Shown here: in pieces, positions 54,224 to 64,000 of the stretch
Layout of the letters: the number at the start of each line of letters is the position of its first letter
How positions within the stretch are numbered: the stretch's first letter is position 1
Position numbers and translations under genes: made by a program
From: Periplaneta americana
Taxonomy: Eukaryota > Arthropoda > Insecta > Blattodea > Blattidae
Assembly (NCBI RefSeq): GCF_040183065.1
Contig: NC_091124.1
Span: forward strand, 66,933,501 to 66,997,500
Length of the DNA stretch: 64,000 bases
Direction: 5' to 3'
Notes under the pieces: model-generated
What the model saw: only the letters and a program-made list of their open reading frames with translations
The model's database searches: none
Told to the model about the DNA's origin: nothing

Positions 54224-56400
54224 AATTCACACAGTACATCATGACATACAATAACCATGAGAAATTGATGCAACTATCTTTAATAGTTGTTGAATATGAG
54301 GGAAATGATTTGAAAATTTTAAGTTACGGAGAACGAGCGACAAACATACCAAAAGATGGTGCCGTCTAGTATTCTCCTGGTGCATATATTTGGCCATAAC
54401 TAGGAAATTAATATAGATATTTAGAAAAATCTCCCACAGACACAAAGAGGAAATTCTATACTCCAGATTTTGGACAAAACAGAAAAATCAATTTTTTTGG
54501 ACTAGTCCAGTTGGATGTATACCTTAACTTTCAACACTAGTGAATAGTTATGAGTACAGACAGAGTTAGAATGTTAGCGTTAGGTTAAATCGTGGGTAAA
54601 AAAAATATTCGTGTATTAAGAATTCAATTAACAGTGCATTCGATTGTATTTTTCCCTAATATCAGTGAACAAATTATTGTTATCAATGTTCAATATTTTT
54701 TCATAAACGATAAAATTTGTTTCCAAATTTAAAATCAACCGTTATCAACATGCAGTTTTAGTGATCGTTCCTTTGATGATTATCCTAGCGGGTGCGTGCT
54801 TGTTGAGTGATCAATGACTGCAATATAACCATTGATAAAGGATAAATTCTTAATAAAGTAAACGTCCAAAATAAAACTGCAATGAACGGGAACAAATAAT
54901 AAGGATTGTAGTAGTGGTAGTGAAACTAACAGCTCATGTTCATCACCACTACAAAGGTCAACGAAAGGTTAACAAAGCAGAGAAAGAGGAAGGGTAGTGC
55001 ATAAGGGTCGTAGTTTTCAACCATTTTGATTTAAAGAAATTTCCATATGAAAAATCAGACAACATTATTTTCTGTAAAATATGTAAGGGAATTTTTGAGA
55101 AACAGCAATTAACGTTTTTTCGGACTTTTCTGCAGAGTCCTACCCCCCCTCCAACCCCCAAATATTTCAAAGAAGTCGGAGACTATGCTCTCCTATGAAT
55201 TTATATATGAAATATGACCTTGTGTCAATAAATTTAGCCTTCCATGAACACATACCTCTTTTTCTAAATATGTCAGTCCAAAAAACGCGAGCTCTTATTC
55301 TTAGAGCCATACTTTATTAAAAATTAATAGAAACAAGGCTTAATAAAGTGATCATAAAAATTAAAAATGTGAGCTTTTGGCAAATATATAAACGAATCCG
55401 TTTAGTTTCACTGGGTACGGAGAGACATGTTATATTAGTCGTAACTTTGACGCGTGACACCTGACATTTGCCTGCAGCATGGTTTCTGACAGTGATATGT
55501 TTACCACAAGCGCAGGGAAAATTCAGAAAAATTCGGGCAATTTCAATGACAAAAAAGAAACAGTATTTTTTCTGTAAAATCCGACATGGGATGTTGCATG
55601 TAATGTCACTTCGATCCATTTGCCATACTGAAGGAAATCTTTAAACGTAATGTAACATTTAAAACCACATTGTAATTAAAATTACACAAAATTTTCCGGT
55701 TTGTCATCTTTTGGGACTGAAAAGAAATACATGTAATTGAAAGCAACATATCACATCAAGTTAATGTATAAAATTAACTGTGCTGTAATACATTGTAAAA
55801 AATGAATTTAAAATAAATTTGGATTGAATTAAAAAAAAATTCTAAAACTATTTAACTTATTAAAGCATGTTCCAAAACGAAATTGTGTAAAACAAACTCA
55901 TAGACAGAGAAGCTAAAATACCTTGGCAACTTCTACACCAACATATGGAGATAAAACTTTGGCTAGAAAAAAGAAATGGAACAAACTAACCTCAACTGAA
56001 ATATTAAATTCTTCCACACAACAACGCGTTACACTCTGTTGAGACAAGAGACAAATGAGGAAAACATACAGAAATTGTTGGTTGTGTGCATATATAGATG
56101 AAAAGGTAGACGAAAACCTTCTGCTTGTAGACCATTTAGATATATTGCTTCTGCAATAATCCACAGGCGATAGGAACAAAATGAACGGAAAACACTACGA
56201 CTGGCATTTCAGCCCCGGAAATACCGCAAAGATGGCTAACGGTCACCAGAAATTCAAAAAATCTTGAAATACCAGCGGGATGCCATTTAATCTTAGACTT
56301 GTACCATGACCATTCCTCGAACACTAGCACATTCTAATTAACCTCATCCAGTAGCACAAAAGCTAGTATGTCTTACCCAGAAATCATATTTATGACATGA
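54224..56400. other. no recognisable gene
   Basis: About 2.2 kb of AT-rich sequence with only short frames (up to 100 codons at 55317-55619, no motif). No inverted ends recognised. Confidence 0.35.
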
Positions 56401-56404
56401 AATG

Positions 56405-56565
56405 ATACGAAGAGATTTTTTCGGGGTTTTCTCTCAACCCATCAAGAGCAAGTTTTGGGTAACTTTCGGCGCTGGACCTTGGACTCATTTCGCTGGTATT
56501 GTCACCTTCATTTCACTCAAATGCTAGATAACCATCGCAGATAATATAGCGTCGTAAAATAAACC
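56405..56565 (+). repeat. diverged SINE family A2 3' fragment
   Basis: TTTTTTCGGGGTTTTCTCTC, CTTTCGGCGCTGGACCTTGG and GATAACCATCGCAGATAATA then TAGCGTCGTAAAATAAACC, in the order of the family A2 body and end. Confidence 0.55.
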
Positions 56566-57859
56566 CATAAAATTGTAGGATGAAATGTAATTTTTCCTGG
56601 AACAGAATTTGTAACGTTGAAGGAAAAACCTCACTCTCCGATTTTGTCCATCACAAGTATCAGTTCAATAAGTGGAGAGATTCGAACCTGACTTCGCCGA
56701 ATAATCTCATATTTCAAAGCACTAACCTACTAAAGATGCAAACTCCAGTTTCAATTTAAAAGGATGTGATAAACGTAAACTAAACTGCTAAAAGATATTT
56801 CATGAAAGAGTTAAGAAAGATTTCCATGAAGATTTTAAAAATATACAGTAAAACCTCCGTTAAACAAATTCTGTCAACCGAAACGTGTAACGTGTAATTG
56901 AATTTTTACACAGAAAATTAAAAATTCATATTATGTACTGTATTTATGAAATACAACATTTAAGTACGATCTATTGTACACTCATAATTATTTTTAATTG
57001 CAACACTTTATGGGTGAAGTATAAGGGCAAAGTAGAAGCAGTTTCAAAAACAAGCAATTGTCATTAAGCAGGTCAGAGGAAGGCTTGCGAGGGTAACAAC
57101 ACGTCTTATTGTTTAATCGAGCCGACTAAACCTATTCCTAGCATTAAGCGGGCGTGACATTGCTGTCAGAAAAATATACGAACATGAAACCCGAAAGAAA
57201 ATTTAAAGGAACAGTGAAGAATAAATATTTAGATTTGTTAATACTGTTCTGGTCGAACAGAGAACATGAGTATCGTATTGGATGCGCTGCTGTTGCTCGA
57301 TTATGTGGACTTCGCCGCAATAGCTAGCGCTACCAAAGGTCACGTAAAGAACATCGCTAAACTTTACACGCTGCATCAGTCAGTCAGTCTTAAAGCACCG
57401 GTGAAGAAAGATAGTCCTGTGCAAGGAGAGCTAAATACCGGTTTTACACAGTCAGGCTAGGCGTATTGCTTACTTCATAAGTGGAAGTGAAGCAGCGATT
57501 CCTTTAAACCAAGCCACAACCCTTTATTGTAGCTGGTAATCACAAAATTATAAAATAAATATACTGTGTTTTCAAAATTAAAATATTAGTAGCAATAATC
57601 CTCCACTGTTATAATTTACAAATCTATAGCCGGGCAACATATATTTCAAAGTGTGCAGAAACAAAATGTTACTACTGGTCAGATTGGAATGAGGATTAAG
57701 TCATTTATTTAGAGTTCCTTGAAGAGTACAGATCTGTTCTTAATAAGTACGGTTTACTCTAGATAATGTAACAGAACACTGTTGTATTCATACTACGTTA
57801 GCGTATTTCAGTTTACTCTTAAAGTGTAAAATGCCTACCTCTCTGTCACGCTTTTTGTT

Positions 57860-58062
57860 ATTAGTAGTTAGTAGGAGCGGATTTTTAACATATTTGCATG
57901 TTTCAATCCTTAGTTGCATGCTACCATTACATAAATCCATTTCAAGTTACTTGTAACCAAAGGTCAAGATTTTTTTAGTGCATATTATATATATGCATAT
58001 TTAAGAAGTTATTGCATATTTTAGCGTTTAGTGCATATAAAAGCATATTTTGGTATTTTAGC

Positions 58063-58107
<45 letters not shown>

Positions 58108-58515
58108 TTATTTTAGCTGGCAGAGCAATGTGCTTCAACAAAGATTTTATTATAGTGACAGGTCTTAGAAACTTCAACAGTGTGTAGAGTGCATTGTATT
58201 TTAGAACAGCTTAGCTGCAAGGAAATTATTAATTTTGAATTGGTTTAACAAAGATGTCTAACGAAAAATGTGCTAGAATAATACTGCTTAAGCAGTGGAT
58301 TGAAGGATGAGCAACTTTTGCAACTGATGGTGTCTCAATATTCTTATTGTAACAGAAAAACCGTCAATAATAGTAAATTGCTAACATTTCTTTTTTTTTA
58401 ATTTTAAGAGTGCATATTTTGTTATTTTTAGTGAATATATCGTGGCTTTTAAGTGTATACGTGCACGCATATTTTCCCGTTTTTTAGTGCATGTGAATTC
58501 GCCCGTAGTAATTAG
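57860..58515 (+). mobile_element. hAT-type derivative with GCATATTTT repeats and BED relic
   Basis: Left end near TAGTAGGAGCGGATTT and right end (reverse complement) TACTACGGGCGAATTC. Inside both ends are repeats of TTAGTGCATATTTT. A short translated piece near 58300-58345, FATDGVSIF, recalls the STDG part of CGGBP1-like BED fingers. An (AAT)n array lies at 58063-58107. Target duplication is ambiguous (ATTAGTAG versus ATTAGTGG). Confidence 0.5.
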
Positions 58516-58519
58516 TGGG

Positions 58520-58685
58520 TGTGAAACAATGACGTCATGCGCTACTCGAGAACGGTAGCGCTATGTTTTGAATGTTGTCTGGCTATATTACTGTACATTT
58601 AGCTATCGTTCTCCAGTATTGGTAATCTTGAGTAGCGGCGAGTTGAATGTCAAAACGTATGACGTCACACAGTATGATTCCTGCA
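58520..58685. other. weak inverted repeat with two TGACGTCA palindromes
   Basis: TGACGTCA occurs at 58529 and in ATGACGTCAC at 58660, near the ends of a loosely inverted segment (CGCTACTCGAGAACG against CGCTACTCAAGATT in reverse). It could be a small MITE inside the Tigger-like element. Confidence 0.3.
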
Positions 58686-58900
58686 GTCATCGAAACGCAT
58701 GTTCGCTGTGTCGACAAAGTACCTACTAAATGCATTGTATCATTTTTTTTAATACACGTGACGTTTTCATGTACACAACTTACAAGTTAGTTTCTAACCT
58801 TCTTACTCTAAAAAAAGGGTAAAAACATTTATTATCCGGAATTTTGCTTGTCCACAATAGAGCCAGCATCCTTCATTCGATTAACAGAGGTTTTACCTTA

Positions 58901-59155
58901 TTAAAGATAAAAGATGAATTGACTGAGCTTTGAGAATGATGAAATACATATTAATTGGATTTTTTAAAAGCGCATAAGTCATCATTTTTTACATTTTCAT
59001 TTTTATCGTAGTTTCGAAAGTACATCGATAAACCCATCGTTTTTGCTTGAAAGAGCGCCAATAACATTGTTCGTTGGCTTGTTAGAGGCAAGTTAAAATC
59101 ACAATTTGTTTTAATTGATCAGTAGCCAATGACATGCATCGTTTTAAAATTATTC
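58901..59155. other. no recognisable gene
   Basis: AT-rich spacer. Confidence 0.3.
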
Positions 59156-59159
59156 AATT

Positions 59160-59620
59160 GGCTGTGGTGACTGAGTGCGAACAGTTGAACACAGAAGAAA
59201 TATTACAAAAATACTGCTGTTTCTGAAGAAAGAAGAAACAAACAAAGAAATGAAATAATCAATTTTGCAGTGTGTAACCTATTCCACTTTGAGTATACAC
59301 ATGACAGACTTGGATACATCAAAGTATCTAGTAGTATTAATGAATCAGTAAGCTATGTATTCTTCATGGCACTTCTGCGAGAATCTATTCGTCCACCAAC
59401 ATGTCCAGTCTACCCAGCAGGAAAAGTGCCAATAAAACAGAAAAAAGTGTAAAACTTGGAAAAAAAAAATTAAGCAGCAGGCCCTACATATCAAGTGAGC
59501 ATACGGCATTTCATGAAGAGCTTTTCAGCTGGCCTACAGACAGTAAAGCAACATAGGATGACTGGAAAACAGAACATCCCAATTTCTCTTCATCATTCGT
59601 GATATTTTCCTTTGATTGTG
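59160..59620 (+). pseudogene. unrecognised degenerate coding-like segment
   Basis: A 60-codon frame (59270-59452) ends MALLRESIRPPTCPVYPAGK then VPIKQKKV. Shifting frame, the sequence continues with RPYISSEHTAFHEELFSWPT and DDWKTEHPNF. The phrases look protein-like across the shift, suggesting an old gene or transposon ORF with a frameshift near 59455. I do not recognise the family. Confidence 0.3.
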
Positions 59621-59669
59621 TATGATTTCCAGTAAAGTAATTCAAGAATAGCACGAAAATATTATTATT

Positions 59670-60776
59670 GGGTCATTCCATGCAAAAAAGTATATTTTTG
59701 AACCATGATGTCTCAAAAGTTAAAAATATTGTAGTAGGTTATTTTGTATGTTCTAAATATGAATTTCAAGCAATACTATATTTACATTTTTCATAGTTTG
59801 GCAGTAATCAGAATTTAAAATATTGGTTTAACAAAGAACACGGTTTCATTCATTGAAGTTTTCTTACTATGTAAAGGAAGATGGAAAAGTGATTTCAATG
59901 GTATTCGAAAAAGGAGAGCCTTGTTTATAAATGCCCTTAAAATGAAAAAAAAAAATATATATATATATATATATAATTTTTTAAATAGTTACCCACCGCA
60001 AAATAATTAAAAAATATATAAAACAAAATGCAATTCATTTTTACAGACGAAAAACATGTGTTTAATTCTTTAGGGTATATTGATTCCACTGTGAAAATTT
60101 CAGAATGCTGACTTAAATATCATGTCAGTTTTTAATAAAAATAACTCACCGGAACAAAGGAGCTCAGCAGGTAGGCTCTCCTGTCGTACAGAATGTTGCG
60201 CGATCAAGGTTAGGGAGACGGACATTTCAGATTACTAATCGTTATGAAGTCTCGCGAACGCTGCGACCGCCACACATAGCAAGCGATTTTCAAAATCGGA
60301 ACAAAAATTAATAATTTTATTAATTTAATTATTCACAGGTTTTTTTTACATAAAGTCATAAAACTTGGGAGATGGATTAGGAATAAAATTTTATTTAATA
60401 CGAATGAAATTCGCATGAATTTAATTTGTTGCATACGAATATAAAACTATTTCTTTTTTTCAATGAGGTGTTTTTATGAGCATGCCTCAATATTATTCGG
60501 ATTAGTCTTTAAGGTATTAAAATATGGTTATTCAGGTTTACAATGGCGTCTGTTTAGTTTCGATGACACTTCATACAGGGTGTTTAGAATATTTTAAATG
60601 ATGGATAACATGTAACTGCCATCCATTTTTCAGTCATCCATATGACTAAAATATTAATGATATGACGGTCATAGTTGGCAGTTTAATTTATTTTCATAAT
60701 AACATTATTATATTAAAAGCCCAAAAAAATTCATGACATCGCTGGCATATTCTTAAAATTTTGTATGGAATAACCC
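59670..60776. mobile_element. possible DNA element, short inverted ends
   Basis: Left end GGGTCATTCCATGCAAAA and right end (reverse complement) GGGTTATTCCATACAAAA match at 16 of 18 positions. No target duplication found and no coding. It has a GC-richer patch at 60160-60290. Confidence 0.45.
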
Positions 60777-61036
60777 ATATCTACGTATATCTTATTTGAT
60801 TTTACTTGTTATAAAATGTATTATCTTTTAAAAGGACAGCTTTTTCATATTTTAAATCTCAATAAAACCTTAAGCATCCGCATAACGCGTATAATTACTT
60901 CAAAAACCAACAACTGTAACCTAGACTATCAGTCCACATGTGTGCAATTACATATTTCCAAATAATTTTTCTCTAACAGTTTTCTTTTCAATTTCCCACA
61001 CATTTACTTTTCCTGACTTACGCCCTTAAAAAGCGA

Positions 61037-61042
61037 TTTATT
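61037..61042 (-). terminator. possible poly(A) signal for the zinc-finger exon
   Basis: AATAAA on the minus strand about 225 bp after the stop codon at 61267. It is the first such hexamer found downstream. Confidence 0.35.
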
Positions 61043-61266
61043 TTCAATAGAAATAGACCACATGAATCTAAATTCGTGAAGAAGACCGATACTGATGATT
61101 ATGGCAAACGTAATGACATGACATGACATGATAGAAAAAATGCTAAAGAATTACTGGTACATGCAAAAAAATATTATCTATGTTCATATAAAAGTATTGC
61201 ATTTGTTACTCCTTCGTTTAAATGTCACGAATCTGTGTGCTTATAGTGTAGATCAGCGTGGCGCTC

Positions 61267-61526
61267 CTAGGGCAGGTGCTGCGTGGTGACGGTGTGTCGC
61301 AGGCGCTGGTGGTCGCGCATGGCGTACTTGTTCTTCACCCACTTGCCGCAGACGTCGCAGCGCGCCGCGGGCAGCGCCGTGTGGACCCGCGCCAGGTGCT
61401 TGTACAGGTTCGAGCGCCGGGAGATGAGCTTCCCGCACAGCCGACACGCCAGGGGCTCATGCGGACCCACCCCCTGCCCCGCGACCGCGTCCGTCGAGAC
61501 CGCCTCGTCAAGTTCCGCCACGAGGA
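61267..61526 (-). CDS. terminal exon encoding two C2H2 zinc fingers (BTB-ZF-like gene)
   Basis: GC-rich island in AT-rich sequence. On the minus strand a splice acceptor TGTTTGCAG ends at 61527. The open frame starts with no ATG (LVAELDEAVS), which fits a downstream exon. Two C2H2 fingers follow: CRLCGKLISRRSNLYKHLAR with VH, and CDVCGKWVKNKYAMRDHQRL with RH. The frame stops TAG after TTQHLP. The short Cys-x2-Cys...His-x4-His pair at the C-terminus is the arrangement in alternative 3' exons of insect BTB zinc-finger transcription factors (broad, lola, fruitless types). I cannot name the gene. It probably acts in the nucleus as a DNA-binding regulator. Four other frames over this island are shadows. 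Confidence 0.75.
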
Positions 61527-61605
61527 CTGCAAACAGACATCCGCAAACATGACATTAATGCTGCATGCAAATTAAAAAATAATAATTTACTGGCATTCCA
61601 CATAA

Positions 61606-61761
61606 AGCCTTGGTTTTCCTGAACCGACGCATGCGAAGTGCGAGGTGCGAGGTGAGTGGTTTCTCGCAGTTATAGAAACCACTCACTATCTCTCGTGCAG
61701 TCCGGATTTGTGCGAGGCAGGCCTCGCACTTCTCATGCGTCGGTTCAGAAAAACCAAGGCT
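61606..61761. mobile_element. MITE, 156 bp, TAA target duplication (Harbinger-like)
   Basis: Ends AGCCTTGGTTTTCCTGAACC and (reverse complement) AGCCTTGGTTTTTCTGAACC. Pairing extends through GACGCATGMGAAGTGCGAGG and GTGGTTTCT near the centre. TAA lies at 61603-61605 and 61762-61764. It sits about 80 bp upstream of the zinc-finger exon on the gene strand, that is, in its intron. The minus frame over it is a shadow. Confidence 0.85.
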
Positions 61762-61796
61762 TAAGGAGCAACTGCACACAAACATAATGTATGAAT

Positions 61797-61881
61797 TAGA
61801 GTAGTGCACAACCGGTTATGAAAAATAGAAATTATATATTGCTATTGAACGTCTGATGGTGTAGTCAGTATACGAAGCTCT
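61797..61881 (+). repeat. interspersed repeat family S, copy 2, cut by a pogo insertion
   Basis: Phrases ACAACCGGTTATGAAAAATA, GCTATTGAACGTCTGATGG and CAGTATACGAAGCTCTT match 40915-41000, ending where the pogo-type element begins. Confidence 0.7.
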
Positions 61882-64000
61882 TAGGGGAAGGTTGCTATCA
61901 ATGGGCCACTTAAAAGAAATCTTATATAATATCGTCGGATGAAGTAATATTTATTTCCCTTTTCAAGTAAACTTAAATATTGCCTTCTGTATTTCACTAC
62001 GCTACAAATAGAAGTTATATGTATTCGATGTTAATGAAATATTTGGAAAATAAAGATAAGCATCATCGGCCCAATGAAGGAGACTCGTTTCCTTCTTTGG
62101 GCCAAGTAGTTTCCATGAATGGGCTGCAGAATAATATTGTTAAATAACAACCCACATCTAAATAAATGCCAATACACAATATCTTCGGCATTAATAGGAA
62201 TAGTGTGTTGGCATATGGAACCACAGAATATGTATTCGATCCCAAGCAAGACCATTAGGGCACTTTAAAAATCTTCAGATATTTCATTAACACAAGAAAA
62301 CGAAATACATCATTGCTAGTTTGTAATCAGCCTTCGACCTGCAGCATTTCTATCTCAAATGATTTACGATCTTACAGAAATAAAAAGAAAACACTTTAGG
62401 CCCTATTTGTTCTATAGTGTGATTAAACAAAACTAAAACATTTCAAAATAACCATAGTTTAAAAGCTAATAAAAAAACAACTTTTTATATACACTGAAAA
62501 CAAAACATACCAAAACAATTGAATAACATTATTTAACTCTAAACTCTATCCTTCTTCTCTCGTTGGCTGACCAAATAAAAAACTGAAAAAGTTGAAAAAG
62601 AACGTGCAATGGAAACCATGAATTCAGTTTTCTTTATAGCAGCTAACATGAGAAAAAAACGAAACTTTTATAAAATATTGTCACACTTTAGTCACAGTTT
62701 TCGCAATAGAATACTTTGGCTCCTTTTGTAACACCAGCACAATTCTCATGAACCCACTCGTTACATGACAGACAGTGAATCATATCTTCTTTTATGCAAT
62801 TGCAACAGATGCCACAATACCATGACTCCTTGTTAGAATTACATCTCGTTGAACCATTTGAAGAAAACGAGAGTTTGGTTTGAGCTGACTTCTCCAGTGC
62901 AGAATTTTCAAGACATCTCCTTTTAGTTGTTTGCTTTTTACCTCTTCCAGTCTCTGCTTGTACGGACTACTCGTGATCATTATCATTTTCTCAGCTTTAT
63001 TTGCACTTCTTTCGAGAGAAATTTTGTTTGATATAGGAGAGATTTCACCCAAGGAAACTTGCAATTTTGGTACCAATGTTGCTGCATCAGCAGGAAGAGA
63101 TTCTACACTATCTTAATTTCCAGATGTATTGCTCTCTTTTCCTGGAATCTTGGTATTAGGCCTATTTGGTTCTGGAATTTCTTCATTGACAAGCTCAATT
63201 GTACAAGCTTCCATAACGGGAACATCATTTGTTTCAAACTGCATCGCTGCCACAAAATGCCAATTTTGGAACACATCCCTATTGACTCGTCAAAATCCAA
63301 TATTTTGAAAATCCATTCACTGCAGTCCATATTGTTGACGCCAGTCCATACGCTTTACTAGACAGTCGTGGAATATGAAAATGAGTAACAACTTCAGGTT
63401 TGCTTATTCAAATGCTTAAAAAACGACACGTCCGGTGACTGCAACCTATGAGAGGTGTGTCCTGGAAGTGCCAGCATGATGACTCCATTCTCTCGAGCAA
63501 TATCTAGAGCATCGAGATTTCTGGTGTGAGTTGAATGTCCATCGGGAAGAAGCAAGACTTCTCTTTCCTTTGAAGGAAGGACAGTGTCGATGAAATGCCT
63601 TAACCACCTCACAAATACATCTTTGTTAATGTATCCACTTTCAGGATTATAAGCAAAAATTGTTCCAGGTGGAGCTCCATTTTCTAACCTTTCCCCAGAA
63701 CGCGAACGTTTGTAGATGATCAGTGGTGGAACATAATGACACGCAGCAATTGTGCAGAAAATTGGAGTAGTAGTGGAACCTCTTTCTCCACTGATCTTTT
63801 ACCTTTGAAGGCGAGCACCTTTCTAAGTTTCTTTTACACAGTTGATAAACCAGTCTCAACAACGTTGAATACTCCCGTTGAATCGAGTTGGTTTACATAA
63901 AAAATTTTATGCAAGATATCAAAAAAGTGTCTTACGTTTCTTTATCAAACCTCTTAGCTCGAGCAAAAGAGGTCGACTCTGGTTGATGCAAGTTAAGTTG
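61882..64000 (-). mobile_element. pogo-type DNA transposon, open at window end
   Basis: The probable 3' terminus is GGGGAAGGTTGCTATCAATG after TA at 61880-61881, similar in style to the GAGGAAAGTGCCC ends of the pogo copy at 7932. Subterminal ATGGGC/GGGCCA words repeat at 61900, 62070, 62090 and 62120. Transposase relics on the minus strand run to the right edge. The 5' terminus lies outside the window. Confidence 0.7.
62688..63900 (-). pseudogene. pogo transposase (DDE_1-type) with C-terminal PHD-like finger, broken
   Basis: Minus-strand pieces in order: STGVFNVVETGLSTV, a stop, KKLRKVLAFKGKRSVEKEV, IIYKRSRSGERLENGAPPGT, NKDVFVRWLRHFIDTVLPSK, VLLLPDGHSTHTRNLDALDI and VIMLALPGHTSHRLQSPDVS. 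The first catalytic motif (NVDETG in the family) reads NVVETG, losing its Asp, while DGHSTH keeps the second. After decayed sequence comes LVPKLQVSLGEISPIS and MIMITSSPYKQ, a frameshift near 62950, and a C-terminal WYCGICC...IHCLSCNEWVHENC...FYCENCD with stop at 62688. This Cys4-His-Cys3 spacing is a PHD-like finger. Confidence 0.78.

Larger units (their letters stand above)
56846..58898. mobile_element. Tigger/pogo-like element with a hAT nested inside
   Basis: Left end CAGTAAAACCTCCGTTAA and right end (reverse complement) AGGTAAAACCTCTGTTAATC, with TA at 56844-56845 and 58899-58900. The right interior repeats the motif of Tigger-like ends (TTAATCGAATGAAGGATGCT), and TTTAATCGAGCCGACTAAAC lies inside at 57112. 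The only ATG frame of note is 57266-57460 (MSIVLDALLLLDYVDFAAIA...), not recognised. Removing the nested hAT leaves about 1.4 kb. Confidence 0.65.

Noticed and set aside
61258..61575. 105-codon plus-strand frame over the GC-rich island
   Set aside because: Shadow of the zinc-finger exon on the other strand; GC-rich codons suppress stops in all frames.

Overview
The window looks like a repeat-rich, AT-rich insect chromosome. It has no bacterial-style gene packing, no tRNA, rRNA or CRISPR, many short tRNA-headed SINEs, and decayed non-LTR, hAT, Tc1/mariner, pogo and PIF/Harbinger elements. The SINE heads and LINE tails resemble repeats I associate with cockroaches and termites (Blattodea). That placement is from memory and unproven. 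Most open frames are chance frames or transposase relics.

Layout. 1-13.7 kb: a transposase relic at the edge, a SINE, a ~640-bp palindrome built on a mariner 3' end, a 2.0-kb pogo element, a retroelement fragment between two direct repeats, a LINE 3' end and more SINEs. 13.7-23 kb: a Jockey-like reverse transcriptase end, half of a Tc1-type foldback, a hAT element with an exact 8-bp target duplication, a long ATCT/GTCT array and an 86-bp tandem repeat. 23-31 kb: a PIF/Harbinger element with a MADF reading frame inserted in a SINE, a candidate gene exon near 27.5 kb, and the complete 393-bp foldback carrying pol III box-B-like sequence in its arms. 31-36 kb: an unclassified 2.24-kb element with an exact 8-bp duplication, a hAT MITE and a BED-finger hAT derivative. 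36-45 kb: Tc1/mariner-like relics, two SINEs with clear target duplications in one older repeat, and a broken LINE. 45-52 kb: a purine-rich minisatellite split by a MITE, and a deleted mariner. 52-64 kb: a 1.27-kb element with long terminal repeats, a hAT nested in a Tigger-like element, one convincing host exon (two C2H2 zinc fingers, minus strand, 61.3-61.5 kb), and a pogo-type element with a C-terminal PHD-like finger running off the right edge.

The only strong host-gene evidence is the GC-rich zinc-finger exon. Weaker candidates are the reading frame at 27457 and a possible first exon at 17388. The most unusual window-wide signal is the palindrome TAGGCCTA, found twelve times where fewer than one is expected from base composition. 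Twice it looks like a 6-bp insertion in an old transposon reading frame, so it may be an excision footprint. Target duplications, inverted ends and motifs were read by eye. No database search was run.
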